A program made the translations under genes and the position numbers. Positions 9,035-19,832 of a DNA stretch of 64,000 bases are shown piece by piece. Source of the DNA: Mycocentrospora acerina (Eukaryota > Ascomycota > Dothideomycetes > Pleosporales); the NCBI GenBank assembly GCA_022701365.1, contig JAKUHH010000108.1, positions 805,821 to 869,820 of the forward strand, in the 5' to 3' direction. The first letter of the stretch is position 1, and each line of letters starts with the position of its first letter. The notes under the pieces are model-generated. The model had not been told where the DNA came from. It saw only the letters and a program-made list of their open reading frames with translations, and searched no databases.

Positions 9035-11710
9035 ATGCTAAGATCTTACGTTTGCCGGCAATGTAGAGTACGAATTACACGACGCGTCGCTCTCGTACGA
9101 AACCCACAATGGCAACCGCGAGCCACGTTCATTTCGTTGCGCAATAAGCAGCCACAAGACGGCACCCAGCCCGCAGCCACCGAGGCGCAATCACAGAGTC
9201 AACAAGACAATGCACCAGAAAATACCCAGAATGAGTCGAAGATACGATTCACGATCCGTCCCCCTGGCAGAGATGAGTCAACTCGCGCCGGACGGTACTC
9301 GAGGCGCATGGACGAGGAGGCCCCGGAGAAATACCCACAACCTGTCGCTGGCACTCAGAGCTCAGAAGCAGTCAATGTTGAGGACAAAGGGATATCATAT
9401 ATTGGCCCTATCAGACGTCAACTGAAAAAACAAAATGTGGGCGAGGCCTGGAAGCTATTCGAGGAGACGTTTACATCAATCGACTGCAAAGCCTTCACAG
9501 AGCCATCCATGAGTGATGTTGCCGAACTCCATAAAGGCCAAATCTTCATTGACCTCCTCAACAATGTCAACAAGGCCTTTTGTGAGGGTACAGCAGAGCC
9601 ATCCGTTACCCCAACTGCTGCTCTCTTCAAATATGAGCAGCTAGGCATTGCCAAGCCTGAATACTGGTCATTCCTGTCTTTAGCCTTTCTCACGCACCAT
9701 GCTATTAGAGCCGCAAATGGTTTGAGTACAGACCTTCAACGAGATCTGCCTTCGCTGCTGTTTGAGCTGTTGTCTGTGTGGCGGCTATTCTTTCAGTGCA
9801 AGGGCCAGAAGAGTGACCCTCTAGAAACGATTAGTACTGAATGGCAGATACCGCAGGACCCCAAGTCTTTCATTCAACTACATGAAAGCAAAAGCTTACC
9901 ACTCCGCTTACAAGACTATCATCCCAAGTTTGTTGGCAGCCCGACTTTAGGTTTCTGTGCCGTCTACCTGTTTAACCTCTCAGAAGCACTGGAAGCCTCA
10001 GACTCTTTGCGAGAACAAGCTGCACCCTTTCTCAACCTGCTGACTCATCTCCTGGCTGGGTCAAACGTTTCATCTGTCTTCAAGCATACGGAGAATTCGC
10101 CAGTTTTTCAGTCATTTCCCGAGGGTCTCCGCAACGAAATCATCAAAGAAATCAATGCTGCCCCACAAACGGCCATGGTCAGTGTCGGGTCGGATGGTTT
10201 CCAGAAGGAAAGAGACGTTAGTGATCCACGTTCGAACTTGGAGCAATTCAACTTGAAAAGGATAGCACGTGCAGTTGAGTCTCGAGTTTCCCCCGCGGTT
10301 TTGGACAATCTCTGGAAGCAAACTGTAAAGTCGTACATAACAGAAAGTGGAAAGCCGGCCATACCACTACAGCTCTACAACGCGTTTCTTTCTGGCTACT
10401 TGCAGCTCTTGAAGGCACAACGCTCTGTCGAAGTATGGAATCATATGGTAGCGCACGGCATCAAGCCCAACATGGCAACCTGGGTGGCGCTTCTCGAAGG
10501 CTGCGAGAAGGCGAGGGATCTCGACGGCTTCAATGCAATGTGGTCGCGTATGCTCAATTCCGGTGTAGAGCCAGACAACTATGCTTGGACGGCTCGAGTG
10601 CATGGTTTGGTGACACTGCGTCAAATCAACCAGGCAATGAAGGCACTTGATGAGATGGGCAACAGATGGTCGTCAGCTCAGACAGTAGTCAACACTCCTC
10701 AGACACACTCGAAACGAAGCAAAGCCATCAAGAATCTCCCAGCGTCGGCCAAGGCTGTCAACAACTGTACGAAGCCCTCCGTTGAGGTCGTAAATGGCGT
10801 CATTTCTGCGCTTGTTCAACAGCCTCTGAATGGTGCGGGAATGCGACATGAAAAGCGTATTGAGTATGTACAAAACATTCTTCGCTGGGCCAGTAATTTC
10901 CAGATTAAACCAGACTCACGCACATTCAATAGCCTCATGCAGCTCTATCTTCGTGCTGGAGATTACTCAACCGCCTATAAGGTACTTGGGCAAATGGAGA
11001 AATCAGGCGTTGAAGGCGACATCGCCACACACACGATGCTCGTCACCGCCGCGTTCGACAATGGCGCCTACAACAACCTTTCCGAATCCCAGCAAACCGA
11101 ACGTATCCTCGGTCTTTTTCGTGAAATCGAATCCAGCGGTCTGAAGCTGAACGACTTCATCTACGCCGCAGCCATCGACCGGCTGCTAAAACAACACTCA
11201 AACTACACGGCCGTTCGCGCCATCATCGACACAATGGAAGCACGCAATATATCTCCAAGTGCGCATGTATACACGTCTCTCATAACATACTATTTCCAGC
11301 ATTCGCCGCCGCTAATCGACGCCGTGGACTCGCTCGTTAATCAAATCTTCACCAGTCATCGCATGCCAAACGACAAATATCTGTTCGACCGCACAATTGA
11401 GGGGTACGCGGAGAACGCTGAGGTGGGCAAGATGATGAGTGTATTGACACGCATGTCCAAGCACGGCAAGCAGCCGAGCTGGCAGGCCATTACAGTGGTT
11501 GTTAAGGCGCTTGTTCAGGCAGGCGATGTGGATCGCGCAAGATTTGTGGTTAAAGATGTAGAGCGGGGAGAGGGTGTGGCGGAGGGTGGAATCACGGGAA
11601 GTAAGAGAGGAGAGGACCTGTTTTATGGTGTGATTAGAGGGTTGGGCGTTGGGTTGGAGGAGGAGCGTATGGGCGATTTTCTCGTCAAGGAGAAGGGTGC
11701 TGAAGAGTAG
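9035..11710 (+). CDS. Mitochondrial pentatricopeptide-repeat (PPR) protein
   Basis: The frame is open from 8912, but the first ATG is at 9035, giving 891 residues without an intron. The N terminus MLRSYVCRQCRVRITRR is rich in Arg, lacks acidic residues and fits a mitochondrial targeting peptide. A low-complexity Gln/Thr linker follows. From about residue 440 to 850 there are PPR helical-hairpin units, e.g. VWNHMVAHGIKPNMATWVAL, MWSRMLNSGVEPDNYAW, TFNSLMQLYLRAGDYSTAY and MEARNISPSAHVYTSLI, each with the helix-turn-helix pattern and the G-(I/V)-x-P-(N/D) end. Fungal PPR proteins of this kind bind mitochondrial RNAs and control maturation or translation of organelle transcripts (the Pet309/CYA-5 type is one example). 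I cannot assign a specific orthologue. It shares a 449-bp divergent promoter with the phosphatase gene. Confidence 0.88.
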   Translation: MLRSYVCRQCRVRITRRVALVRNPQWQPRATFISLRNKQPQDGTQPAATEAQSQSQQDNAPENTQNESKIRFTIRPPGRDESTRAGRYSRRMDEEAPEKYPQPVAGTQSSEAVNVEDKGISYIGPIRRQLKKQNVGEAWKLFEETFTSIDCKAFTEPSMSDVAELHKGQIFIDLLNNVNKAFCEGTAEPSVTPTAALFKYEQLGIAKPEYWSFLSLAFLTHHAIRAANGLSTDLQRDLPSLLFELLSVWRLFFQCKGQKSDPLETISTEWQIPQDPKSFIQLHESKSLPLRLQDYHPKFVGSPTLGFCAVYLFNLSEALEASDSLREQAAPFLNLLTHLLAGSNVSSVFKHTENSPVFQSFPEGLRNEIIKEINAAPQTAMVSVGSDGFQKERDVSDPRSNLEQFNLKRIARAVESRVSPAVLDNLWKQTVKSYITESGKPAIPLQLYNAFLSGYLQLLKAQRSVEVWNHMVAHGIKPNMATWVALLEGCEKARDLDGFNAMWSRMLNSGVEPDNYAWTARVHGLVTLRQINQAMKALDEMGNRWSSAQTVVNTPQTHSKRSKAIKNLPASAKAVNNCTKPSVEVVNGVISALVQQPLNGAGMRHEKRIEYVQNILRWASNFQIKPDSRTFNSLMQLYLRAGDYSTAYKVLGQMEKSGVEGDIATHTMLVTAAFDNGAYNNLSESQQTERILGLFREIESSGLKLNDFIYAAAIDRLLKQHSNYTAVRAIIDTMEARNISPSAHVYTSLITYYFQHSPPLIDAVDSLVNQIFTSHRMPNDKYLFDRTIEGYAENAEVGKMMSVLTRMSKHGKQPSWQAITVVVKALVQAGDVDRARFVVKDVERGEGVAEGGITGSKRGEDLFYGVIRGLGVGLEEERMGDFLVKEKGAEE

Positions 11711-12346
11711 ATGGACACGGGAGTAATTCTTTCCAGTTGGACCGACATAGGACACGTCGTGAAGATGAACGTGAGAGCAAGAACATGAGTGAGGGTAAAC
11801 CGTAAACCCGGAATCATCATGAGTTTGAAAAAAAAAAGAGATAACCACACTTTTTTTTATTGCCCCTGATAAGAGAGCAGGATCCATAGACAACCATCCT
11901 TGCGCACAAGACAGAATCAAACTCTGCCACCAGCGGGCTTATGCCATCTACAGATCGGCAGTGTACCGTGCACGTATGATTCCATTTTGCGGTCCTATGC
12001 TGTAGTCCTATCTTGTATCTTGCCTTGATCTGAACAATTTACAAACCGCCGTATCGGTCACACAGGGACAATCAGATCGAAATCCCCGATCCCGATATCG
12101 CCGAGAGGAGAAGAGAATGAGAGAGAAGGAGCCATGCACGCTCCTCCCCCTCCCCCCCTACCCGCACGCACCTGGTACCTTGCAGCCGGGAATAAACGCC
12201 ATGGCTAGCTACATACATATCTGTGCCGACGGGGAGGTTTGTGACAGCACACGCCGGTCTGGTGAGACGCCATGCTTGAAGCGTACGATGGCAAAGTGTT
12301 TCGGATGGGCTTTCTAGGGTGAAAAGGAGGGGGACGAGGGTAGGGG
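11711..12346. other. 3' flank of the PPR gene
   Basis: No gene is seen. Open frames on the minus strand here overlap the PPR coding end and are antisense shadows. A pyrimidine-rich stretch at about 12140-12165 and the G-run that starts at about 12343 lead into the assembly gap. Confidence 0.5.
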
Positions 12347-12570
12347 GGGGGGGGGGGGGTNNNNNNNNNNNNNNNNNNNNNNNNNNNNNNNNNNNNNNNN
12401 NNNNNNNNNNNNNNNNNNNNNNNNNNNNNNNNNNNNNNNNNNNNNNNNNNNNNNNNNNNNNNNNNNNNNNNNNNNNNNNNNNNNNNNNNNNNNNNNNNNN
12501 NNNNNNNNNNNNNNNNNNNNNNNNNNNNNNNNNNNNNNNNNNNNGGGGGGGGGGGGGGGGGGGGGGGGGG
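12347..12570. other. Assembly gap flanked by G homopolymers
   Basis: A run of about 16 G, then one T, then 184 N (12361-12544), then about 26 G. The unknown bases have G-tracts on both sides of the same strand, so the missing sequence is either a long G-rich repeat that defeated assembly or an artefact of low-quality reads ending in G. Apparent poly-Gly or poly-Pro reading frames across the gap are meaningless. Confidence 0.9.
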
Positions 12571-13925
12571 TTCTTGCAGCATGCATGCATGAGTGGGACA
12601 TATTCTAGAATGTGTTGAGTTGGGGGCGTTTCAGGAGGTGATGTGATGGAGCGTAGGGCGAGTTTGGTTTGGGTTGGTTCAGTTCGGTTCAGTTCACTTG
12701 ATTTGTCTGCAGGGTAATTCTCGGTCTACCGTTATGAGATGTTTGCTGGTGGATGGGATGATCATGGAGTGTGGCCGTCTAGTTTTAGTCTAGTCTAGGT
12801 AGTCTGTTGGGCTCAGCAGCGCTCTCCCGGCCTTTCACTTATCACGGTCCGAAACCTTCAAGGGGCTGGGTGAGTAAAATGCCTTCACATACAACGTCAC
12901 ATTTGTACATTCACAAGGGTATTCCTAGACCGAGTCACTCATCGCGATCCGCTGGCGAAGGCTGAGTCGAGACCTGAGGTGCGGGGACGGGGCCACGGGA
13001 GTAGGATGAGATGTGAAAGGGCGATGCTGGGAAATGAGTCGGAGAATATGCCCAAAGGATCAATCGTCGTGGCCATTGTAAAAAAGGATGTCAATGGAAG
13101 ACGGGTGGGGAGCATGGATCGAGCGTATCTGAGTGGAGTCGGTTCATGCGAGTGCTGTGCTCAAGGGCGAGACCATTTTTCCTTCTCTCGTTCTGGGAGG
13201 GATCGAGCGTCCTGGAAATGAAATGAGACGATAGGGGATGCTGGGAGAGATTGTCCGTGCTAAAAGGGAATCAATCTTGAGAGGTTCGGCATCAGATAGC
13301 GCATATTGAGTTGAGTTTGCCAAGGGTTTGAATTAGCAACGGGAGAATAAGCTGTTCAATGCCTCACTTACAACAAACGTTGTTCGCTAGTCGGTATAAT
13401 TGTGAGTATTAATGAGCAACCTAGTCTTGAGCTAGGTAGCCGCGCCAGTGTCTGCCTTGCCGAGGATCTGGCGAGTCTCGGTTTTGTGGCGTAGCGTTTC
13501 CTATCTTGTACGATTGTACGAAGGCCGCCGCGTACGCATTGTAAGCCACAGCGAAGCGTTTGCAAATCTTTGGAACTTGACGTTGGCTTGGGTGGATCTG
13601 CGGAAGCCTCCCGCGCATGCGGTCTGGCGCTGCAGTGCAGCACCCGCCGGGACTAAAGACGTCGAATCGAGCATCAGTGGTCAACTTGGGGTGGATCAAT
13701 GCCGACATTTACCAGTAGAAAATCTTGCGCAGGGTCGCGTTCATGGCCGCTGTTGGCTGGGAAGTGCCGCACCGGCAATTATGTACAGTGACGGGAAATG
13801 GCGATGGGCGTTTCAAAATTCACGGTGCAAAGAGTTGGACGCTTGCATGATGTAACGAAATAAACACAATTACTGAACTGAGGGAGGTATGAGATTGGTG
13901 GGGTGAGGTTAGTAAGTAGGATGCG

Positions 13926-14042
13926 AGACAGAGATGGAGAGAGAAAGAGAAAGAGAAACAGAAAGAGAGAGCGAGATGGAGATGGAGATGGAGACAATGA
14001 CAGAAACAGAAGTAGAAACAGAGGCAGTGTAACAGAAAGAGC
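13926..14042. repeat. Polypurine GA-rich tract
   Basis: The plus strand is almost entirely purine here (repeats of gagaaa, gagatg and agaaac), about 115 bases. Such mirror-type polypurine tracts can adopt triplex structures or act as GAGA-type sites; that is general knowledge rather than shown here. Confidence 0.75.
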
Positions 14043-14057
14043 CAGGGTAATGGACTG

Positions 14058-14129
14058 ATGATGAGTGGGTAGATGAGTGGGTAGATTAGTGTGTAGATGA
14101 GTGTGTTGTGTTGATGAGTGTATTGATGA
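14058..14129. repeat. Imperfect tandem repeat, GATGAGTGGGTA type
   Basis: Five or six imperfect copies of a 12-14 base unit (gatgagtgggta, then gattagtgtgta, gatgagtgtgtt, gatgagtgtatt) stand head to tail in the upstream region of the bZIP gene. They degenerate from left to right. Confidence 0.75.
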
Positions 14130-14415
14130 TTGTTCTTCTTGTGGTCATGTTCTACGAACACGTGTCTTGGAGTATGGACAGTGGGACCTCCTGCAAACAT
14201 GACGACATGCCTACGCTCAACTGTATTTTGGCATGGCAACACGGTAGATGGTGTGTAGGCTGCAGAGGAGTTTGCATGTTGGTTGGGCGAGATGCATGCA
14301 ACGAGGGAAAAGCCTCAGCTGCACTGACAAGTCGACCGCGGCTGCACCTTGCTGCCAGAAAGCTCGTGCAGGCTGCTCACCAGACGGCCTTGATGGGAGA
14401 AGATGTGTGCTGTGT

Positions 14416-14492
14416 GTTATGGACTATGTGCTATGGGCTATGGGCTATGGACTATGTGCTATGGATTATGTGCTATGGACTATGGACTATGG
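14416..14492. repeat. CTATGG-type minisatellite
   Basis: About nine units of the form CTATG(G/T) followed by 1-2 variable bases (ctatgtg, ctatggg, ctatgga) are arranged without interruption. All three frames stay open across much of it, which explains the spurious Met-Tyr-Gly-Leu reading frames in this interval. Confidence 0.85.
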
Positions 14493-15307
14493 GCGGATCC
14501 AATGGACAAAACAGGAAACGTGGTCGCGACTAGCTCTCCAAGCGTGCAGAAGGCTGTGCACAGCCTCAACTGTGGTGGTGAACAGTGACGATTCGAGCCG
14601 TCTGTGGCATGGGATGATGCCACTGCTGCTGCTAATGCTCCTATTACCACAGCTACCACTACCGTCATCGCTGCTGCCACGATTACTGCTGCCACTGGCT
14701 GTACACGGCGTGCATGGCTGCCTATCAAGCCTGGGTGGGCGACAGACAGGACGAGGGCTATACCACGAGCAGACAGATTGCCGCTAATTGCAACGACATG
14801 GAATCGTCGCGCGGCCACTCGGACCTTTGTCGCAGGCCGAAAAGAGGGCAGCAGGCGGACCGACTGGCCTGCTATTTTGGTCATATCCAGTTAGGGGGCG
14901 CTGGAGTGCTCCGCCCCAGTGAAACGCCTCCTAACGGCCCAGGACCCCAGCCAAAGCCCGTCGCGCGCCCACCCAACACTCGTCCTGCACCCGCCCTCGA
15001 CACCTTTCCACGCACACGCACAAACACAATCACAAACACACGCAATCGCCGCATCTCGCCCTGACCGCCGTCTCCCGCACGTCCAATCTCCCAGAATCCT
15101 CCTCCAGTCGCGACCGACGAAAAACAAGAGTCGCGCGCTTTTGCATTCGAGCTAGGCCACGGCTCCCGGCACCATCGGAGAGCTGACGACGCCCCTTGGC
15201 GGCCTTTACCACCCACCAGCCAACTGCCCGCAACTCGACCTCGACTTGGCTGCCTAAGGATCCCTTCATCACCGCCAGCAGCCCCACGCCACGCACGCGA
15301 CAATACA

Positions 15308-17153
15308 ATGGCGACAGTTCTTCCTGCCATGATCATGGCCCCGTCCTTCAACCACCACGCCAACCAATGCATCGACCCCGAACAAGAGTTCTTCAACTTC
15401 AACGAGCTCGCCTCGCCCGCGCCTGCTGCCCTCAAGCGCGAGTCGAGCGCCGTCTCTACGGCCACCAGCCCGACCAACACGCTGCTCGACGAGGACCTGC
15501 AAACCCCCGCGAAGCCCAGCTACGAGTATGAGCGCTTCAAGCAGCAGACTGGCTACCCAACCGGCTCCATCCCTGGCCTCAACTCGGGCTTCAACTCGGG
15601 CTATTCCATGTTCTCTTCCACTGGATTGGACGAGATGAGCCTGATGAACGACTCGACCATGATAGACGGCGGCTGGAACAGCGGCCTCTCCGTCGACACC
15701 GCCATGCACATGGGCGTCGACATGCAGCCCGCCTACTTCTTCCCCAACAACGCCTCGCAAGACGATTTTGTCGACCCGAGCGTCATCACTCAGGAGGAGG
15801 CGCCCCGTGTCAGGGTCTATCCTGGACACCACCAGCAGCAGGCAGCCAAGGCTCAGGCCCTCGCACAGCAGCAGCAACAACAACAGCGCCAGCAGCAGCA
15901 ACAGCAGCAGCAACAGCAGATGGCCCACCGCCGTCAGCACTCGCAGAACCGTCTCCAGCCTCAGCAAGCCGGCAGGAAGACATCGAGTCCTCTGAGTGAC
16001 GCCCGTACCGAGGAGACTATTGCTCGTGTCGTTGCTCAGATCCGCCAAAACAGCCAGAATGCCGCTCTGGCATCCCAGGAGGGTCAACAGAACCTCATGC
16101 CTCACATCATCCGTGCTAAGAAGGATGAAGATGACATGGATGAAGACGAGAGGCTCCTTGCCTCCGAAGAGGGAAAGAAGCTGAGCTCAAAGGAGCGCCG
16201 CCAACTCCGTAACAAGGTCTCTGCTCGCGCCTTCCGTTCCAGGAGAAAGGGTCAGTACCACTCCATCCCCTCAACATAAACGTCGCTGACAATACATAGA
16301 ATACATTGGCCAGCTCGAAGGTGAAATCGCCCAGAAAGCTCAAGAAGCCAATGATCTTCGCACCCAAAATATTGCTCTCATGGAGGAGAACGCTCGTTCT
16401 CGCGCCTTCATCGAGCGTCTGCTCCGCCACCAGGCCTTTGGCCCCTTCCTGGATGAGATCTCTCGCGAGGAGGGTCTGCAATCCAAGGCTCCCATGGCTT
16501 CCGTGCCATTGGCCTCAACCCCTGCTGTTGCTGCTCCCGCACCTGCGTCATTCCAGCGCCAACAGTTTGCTGGCATGCCGCAGTCAGGCAACACCCATGT
16601 TGGCATGACTCTTGTCCCAGAGACCCAGATTGACTTCTCCATGCTCAACATCAACAACAACAACAGCGCCTCCAACGCCAGCTGGGGTGTGAACAACGGC
16701 TTCACCTTCCAGCAACCTCGTGTCTTCGCTGTTCTTGAGGTACCAGAGGGACCAGAGAACCCACTCGATATCCAAGCCATGTCTGGCAAGGGATACAGCG
16801 CTCTCTTTGCTGCTGAAGACGACTCGTCTGTTGAGGAGGTCAAGCCCGACTTTCCTATCATTGAGCGTCCCGCACAATCCAAGGCGTTTGTTGCTACCCC
16901 CGTTGTCGAGGAAGAGGTGGATGAGGAATATGCTCTCTACTACTCGGCTGCCTCATCGTCTGCTGCTCCCCGTGAAATCACCGAGAATGTTTTTGGTTCC
17001 GTCAACTTCGAGAAGTCACTTTCACACTTCAGCCTTGTCGTCTCCGACGAGGCCGAGGAGGTACGATCAATGGAGCGTCTCGAGAGGAGAATGGCCGCTA
17101 TGGAGCCTTGCTTCCAGAGGATAGCGGCGTTGACATCGATGCTCGATTTATAA
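15308..17153 (+). CDS. bZIP transcription factor with poly-Gln tract
   Basis: Two exons, 15308-16250 and 16300-17153, joined across a 49-nt intron (GTCAGT..CATAG, branch CTGAC), give 598 residues. The basic region at about residues 294-314 reads SKERRQLRNKVSARAFRSRR, with the diagnostic N-x7-R spacing. The intron falls inside KE of RRKEYIGQLEGEI, and the leucine zipper continues in exon 2 (IGQLEGEIAQKAQEANDLR). Such proteins bind DNA as dimers in the nucleus. The N-terminal half carries a Gln-rich tract at about 186-206, and the C-terminal half is acidic and Ser/Ala-rich, both compatible with activation regions. The class with NKVSARAFRSRRKEY differs from the Yap/AP-1 type (no QRAFRERK, no Cys-rich domain). 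I do not assign a symbol. An unspliced transcript would stop 9 codons into the intron, leaving a basic region without a zipper. Confidence 0.9.
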
Positions 17154-17998
17154 CCGTAGTCATCATCACTACAACCTTTCGCTTCTCCAGTCAACAGAAA
17201 TATGACACTCGTTGCCAACACCAAGGCTACCCTTTCTAGACTGTTTGTATGAGTAACGATTTCCTTTGTCATTATATACCACGCTGGCCGTTGTGGCTTC
17301 AGCTTGGCAGTTTGGGCGTTTAACAATTCTAGTCAATTTTTTGCTTGCATATTTCCTATGTTGGGGATCTCAAACTGGCTGTTATGGTTTCAGGAGAGAC
17401 AAGTGGCGTTTTGATATTTTTTTTCCTTTCTCTAAACTCGGTCGTGTAAATACGTGTGACAAATGGATAGGATTAGTTTTTATTCGTCACATCGGACTTT
17501 TTTTCAACACGCAACAGTATCGTAGGTCTCGGGGGGGTTTTTTTTAGATGGAAAATATTACTAGTCGCTCGAGATGATGTTCCCTTTTTTTCTTCCAATA
17601 TTTAAGAAGTGAATTGGATGTGTTGACGTGATGAATTGGGAGATGAAAGCAGGTGAGTGGGTGAGTGTCATAATCTTGTTTAAACGAAAAAAAAGGTACA
17701 ATTACAGACTACTTTGACCCTCTCACCCATCAAGAATGATCAACGTTATTCGCTCATTATCGCCCTCTACCCTTTACAGTCACTCGCCTTCCACGCCTTA
17801 TTGCTGGCGTTGTCTTCGTCGTCGTCATCATCATCATCATCATCGAACAAGTCTCACACCAATTCCATCTTCACTTTGTTGTGCCCATTGCGTGTCTGAC
17901 TGAATAAACTCGTAATAAACTCCTTAGAGATACAATCTATCACTTTTCGTCTCTCTTGTCTTCCTCAATTCTTCGCTGGCCAGCAGTTTTGAAACTAC
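17154..17998. other. Intergenic region, T-rich
   Basis: This is the downstream flank of the bZIP gene: several runs of eight or more T or A and a (TCG/TCA)n microsatellite at about 17817-17845. No coding sequence is supported, except that a second exon of the minus-strand secreted gene could lie at its right end (see 17999-18427). Confidence 0.5.
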
Positions 17999-18427
17999 TT
18001 ACTTGTTGTTATTGCCGTTGTTATTGTTATTGTTATTACCGTTGCTGTTGTTGTTCGTGTTTGTGTTCGTGTTGGTGTTGACGTTTGTGTTTGTGCTGGT
18101 ACTTGTGCTTGTACTGCTACCTGGGTTACCTATGACGACGACACTGTTGCTGTAGCGGAAGGTGCAGCTTTTGCCTTTGCTGCTGGTGCTAGTACTGGTA
18201 CTGCTACTGGTACTGCTGCTGGTACTAACACTGGGGCTGGTGTTGTCATTGGCGTTGACGTTGGTGTTTGAGTTAACGTTGCCGTTGAAATTGAAGCCGG
18301 GGGGGTGGTGAAGAATAGTCGGTGGTGTTACTGAGGGCGCGGGATCGTCGGCAATGATGGCGGGCTGGGCGTGTGCGTGGGCGGCGGTGGCGACGAGGAG
18401 GAGGGGGAAGAGGAGTGTGGTGTACAT
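17999..18427 (-). CDS. Small secreted Asn/Ser/Thr-rich protein
   Basis: A 142-residue frame begins with a classic signal peptide (MYTTLLFPLLLVATAAHAHA, cleavage near residue 20-21). The mature part is Pro-rich, then almost pure Asn, Ser and Thr with alternating TSTS and NTNTN runs; a single Cys lies in the short ordered-looking island KSCTFRYSNSVVVIGNP. This is the composition of a heavily O-glycosylated wall or matrix protein. The terminal TAA is embedded in a perfect donor sequence (AA|GTAAGT at 18002-17997), so the true protein may continue through an intron into an exon to the left, possibly reaching a GPI signal. Function unknown. The codon repeats make the length of the low-complexity part prone to slippage. 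Confidence 0.6.
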   Translation of the reverse strand: MYTTLLFPLLLVATAAHAHAQPAIIADDPAPSVTPPTILHHPPGFNFNGNVNSNTNVNANDNTSPSVSTSSSTSSSTSTSTSSKGKSCTFRYSNSVVVIGNPGSSTSTSTSTNTNVNTNTNTNTNNNSNGNNNNNNNGNNNK

Positions 18428-19832
18428 TTTTGGGTGGAGGAGAGGGGTCGTTTTCCTATTGACGGGGGACAGGACGGAATGGTATGGAAAGATTGGTGTG
18501 ATATTTCAATGTTTAAGGTTTGTGGAGACTGGTTCTACGAGGGAAACAGATTCGGGTAGTTGAATAGTACTTCAAAAGTGGATTTGTTGCGAAAGGACTT
18601 CGCTCTGAGAATGATTGACAAGAAAAGTGGAGAGAAGGAGGATGTGCAGACTGCTGAGAACATAGGTTCGCATGATTGTAAATCCACGTCATACCTGAGT
18701 TCATTGACGGTACAAACGTTGGGAACGTTTTGCTTTTGATGGCGTAGGCTAAGGATGATCGTCCATCTTTGCATTGTCGAGGGGTTTGTGTCGTATCGTA
18801 TTGCGGAGAAGATGAGTGGTGTGTTCGGTTACAATACGTACTGAGTGTGAAGAACGCGTGGCAAGAGTGCCTAGAGAGATGTCATATTCGGAAATGGCTG
18901 TGAAAGGAGAGAATGGGAGGGTGAACGGTAGGGTGAACGGTAGGGAAGGTTGATTTTGAAATATCAGATTGAGATCTGTAAGGCTGACGCGTCGGACCCT
19001 GAAGACAAATTGTATCTGCTGTTGTCAACTTGAGCCAGTATTTGCTCGTTATTGATGCGGTATATCGTGTCCGTGAAGATCGGTCCGAGAAGGCGTTGCA
19101 ACGTGACGCTCAGAACGCCTTCTGTATTGTCATGTCAGAATCAGGCAGCCTGCAGAACAACCGCAATACCTAGTAGCACACCAACATGGCCAGCCAAAGA
19201 CATTTCATCATCTCCAAGGCCTTATGAAGCGAATGCGACGTTTCTTGTTTCTGTGCAGTCAGCAACATTGTTTGCCAGAGCACGACTTGACGTTTCCACT
19301 CGTACGACAATCCCTTGTGTCACCCCACCTCCACCCCAGCAGCTCCTCGCTCGCGCCACCCGCCCGGTTCTAGTCGTCAAAGCCCGCGACGTATCAGACG
19401 ACTCTTCCGCAAGAGACTCACAAAATCGCTCTTTTGTACATTTGTCGTCCAATCACAGTGCAGTGCTTTAACATTCTCATACGATGGTTTCCGATTTGGA
19501 TGCGGATTCGATCTTGGGAGGATGGGCTCACGCCAACCTGGCAGCAGTGAGGATGGGGGGTTGTCGGCGGACACCGTGTGTGTGTGCCTTGGAAGAAGAG
19601 TGTATAATAAGATAAATTTGTTGATAGGTTCTGGTGTCCTCATCATCCAACACAGCTTTCACATCCAAGTCGCATTCGATAAACAATATCCTCACTACTA
19701 CTACTGTGACATATACCATCAATCCACCAATCCAACTATTAAGACATTGAAACATTATCGTCCTTAGAAAAACAACCACCCAATCCCAAACAACCACCCC
19801 GAGTCAACAAGTCAACCCACCAACCCACCAAA
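18428..19832. other. Intergenic region, no gene seen
   Basis: 1.4 kb between the secreted-protein gene (minus) and the 67-residue membrane-protein gene (plus). The open frames at 19052-19471 and 19315-19767 overlap in different phases and resemble no domain. The promoters of both neighbours should be here. The last 100 bases are C/A-rich, like a fungal 5' leader. Confidence 0.45.

Larger units (their letters stand above)
12571..15307. promoter_or_regulatory. Long repeat-rich upstream region of the bZIP gene
   Basis: These 2.7 kb hold no convincing gene. Open frames at 13448-13855, 14108-14533, 14248-14787 and 14714-15064 overlap each other in different frames and have repetitive or Arg/Pro-rich composition. 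The stretch carries a polypurine GA tract, a GATGAGTGGGTA-type repeat and a CTATGG-type repeat (listed separately). The last ~300 bases become C-rich with CA-rich runs (15005-15045), as is common in the 5' leaders of fungal regulator genes. Long upstream regions with several simple repeats are typical of regulated transcription-factor genes, but no promoter element was proven. Confidence 0.45.

Noticed and set aside
11312..11920. Minus-strand frame of 202 codons at the end of the PPR gene
   Set aside because: It is antisense to well-supported PPR coding sequence, with no domain of its own.
12072..12618. Poly-Pro and poly-Gly proteins across the first gap
   Set aside because: They are translations of homopolymers and N.
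14416..14492. CTATGG array as a telomere-like repeat
   Set aside because: The unit is not TTAGGG, is degenerate, and sits between ordinary genes.
14248..15064. Open frames of 90-180 codons upstream of the bZIP gene
   Set aside because: They run through tandem repeats (CTATGG array, CTG/CCA runs), and overlap each other in all phases.
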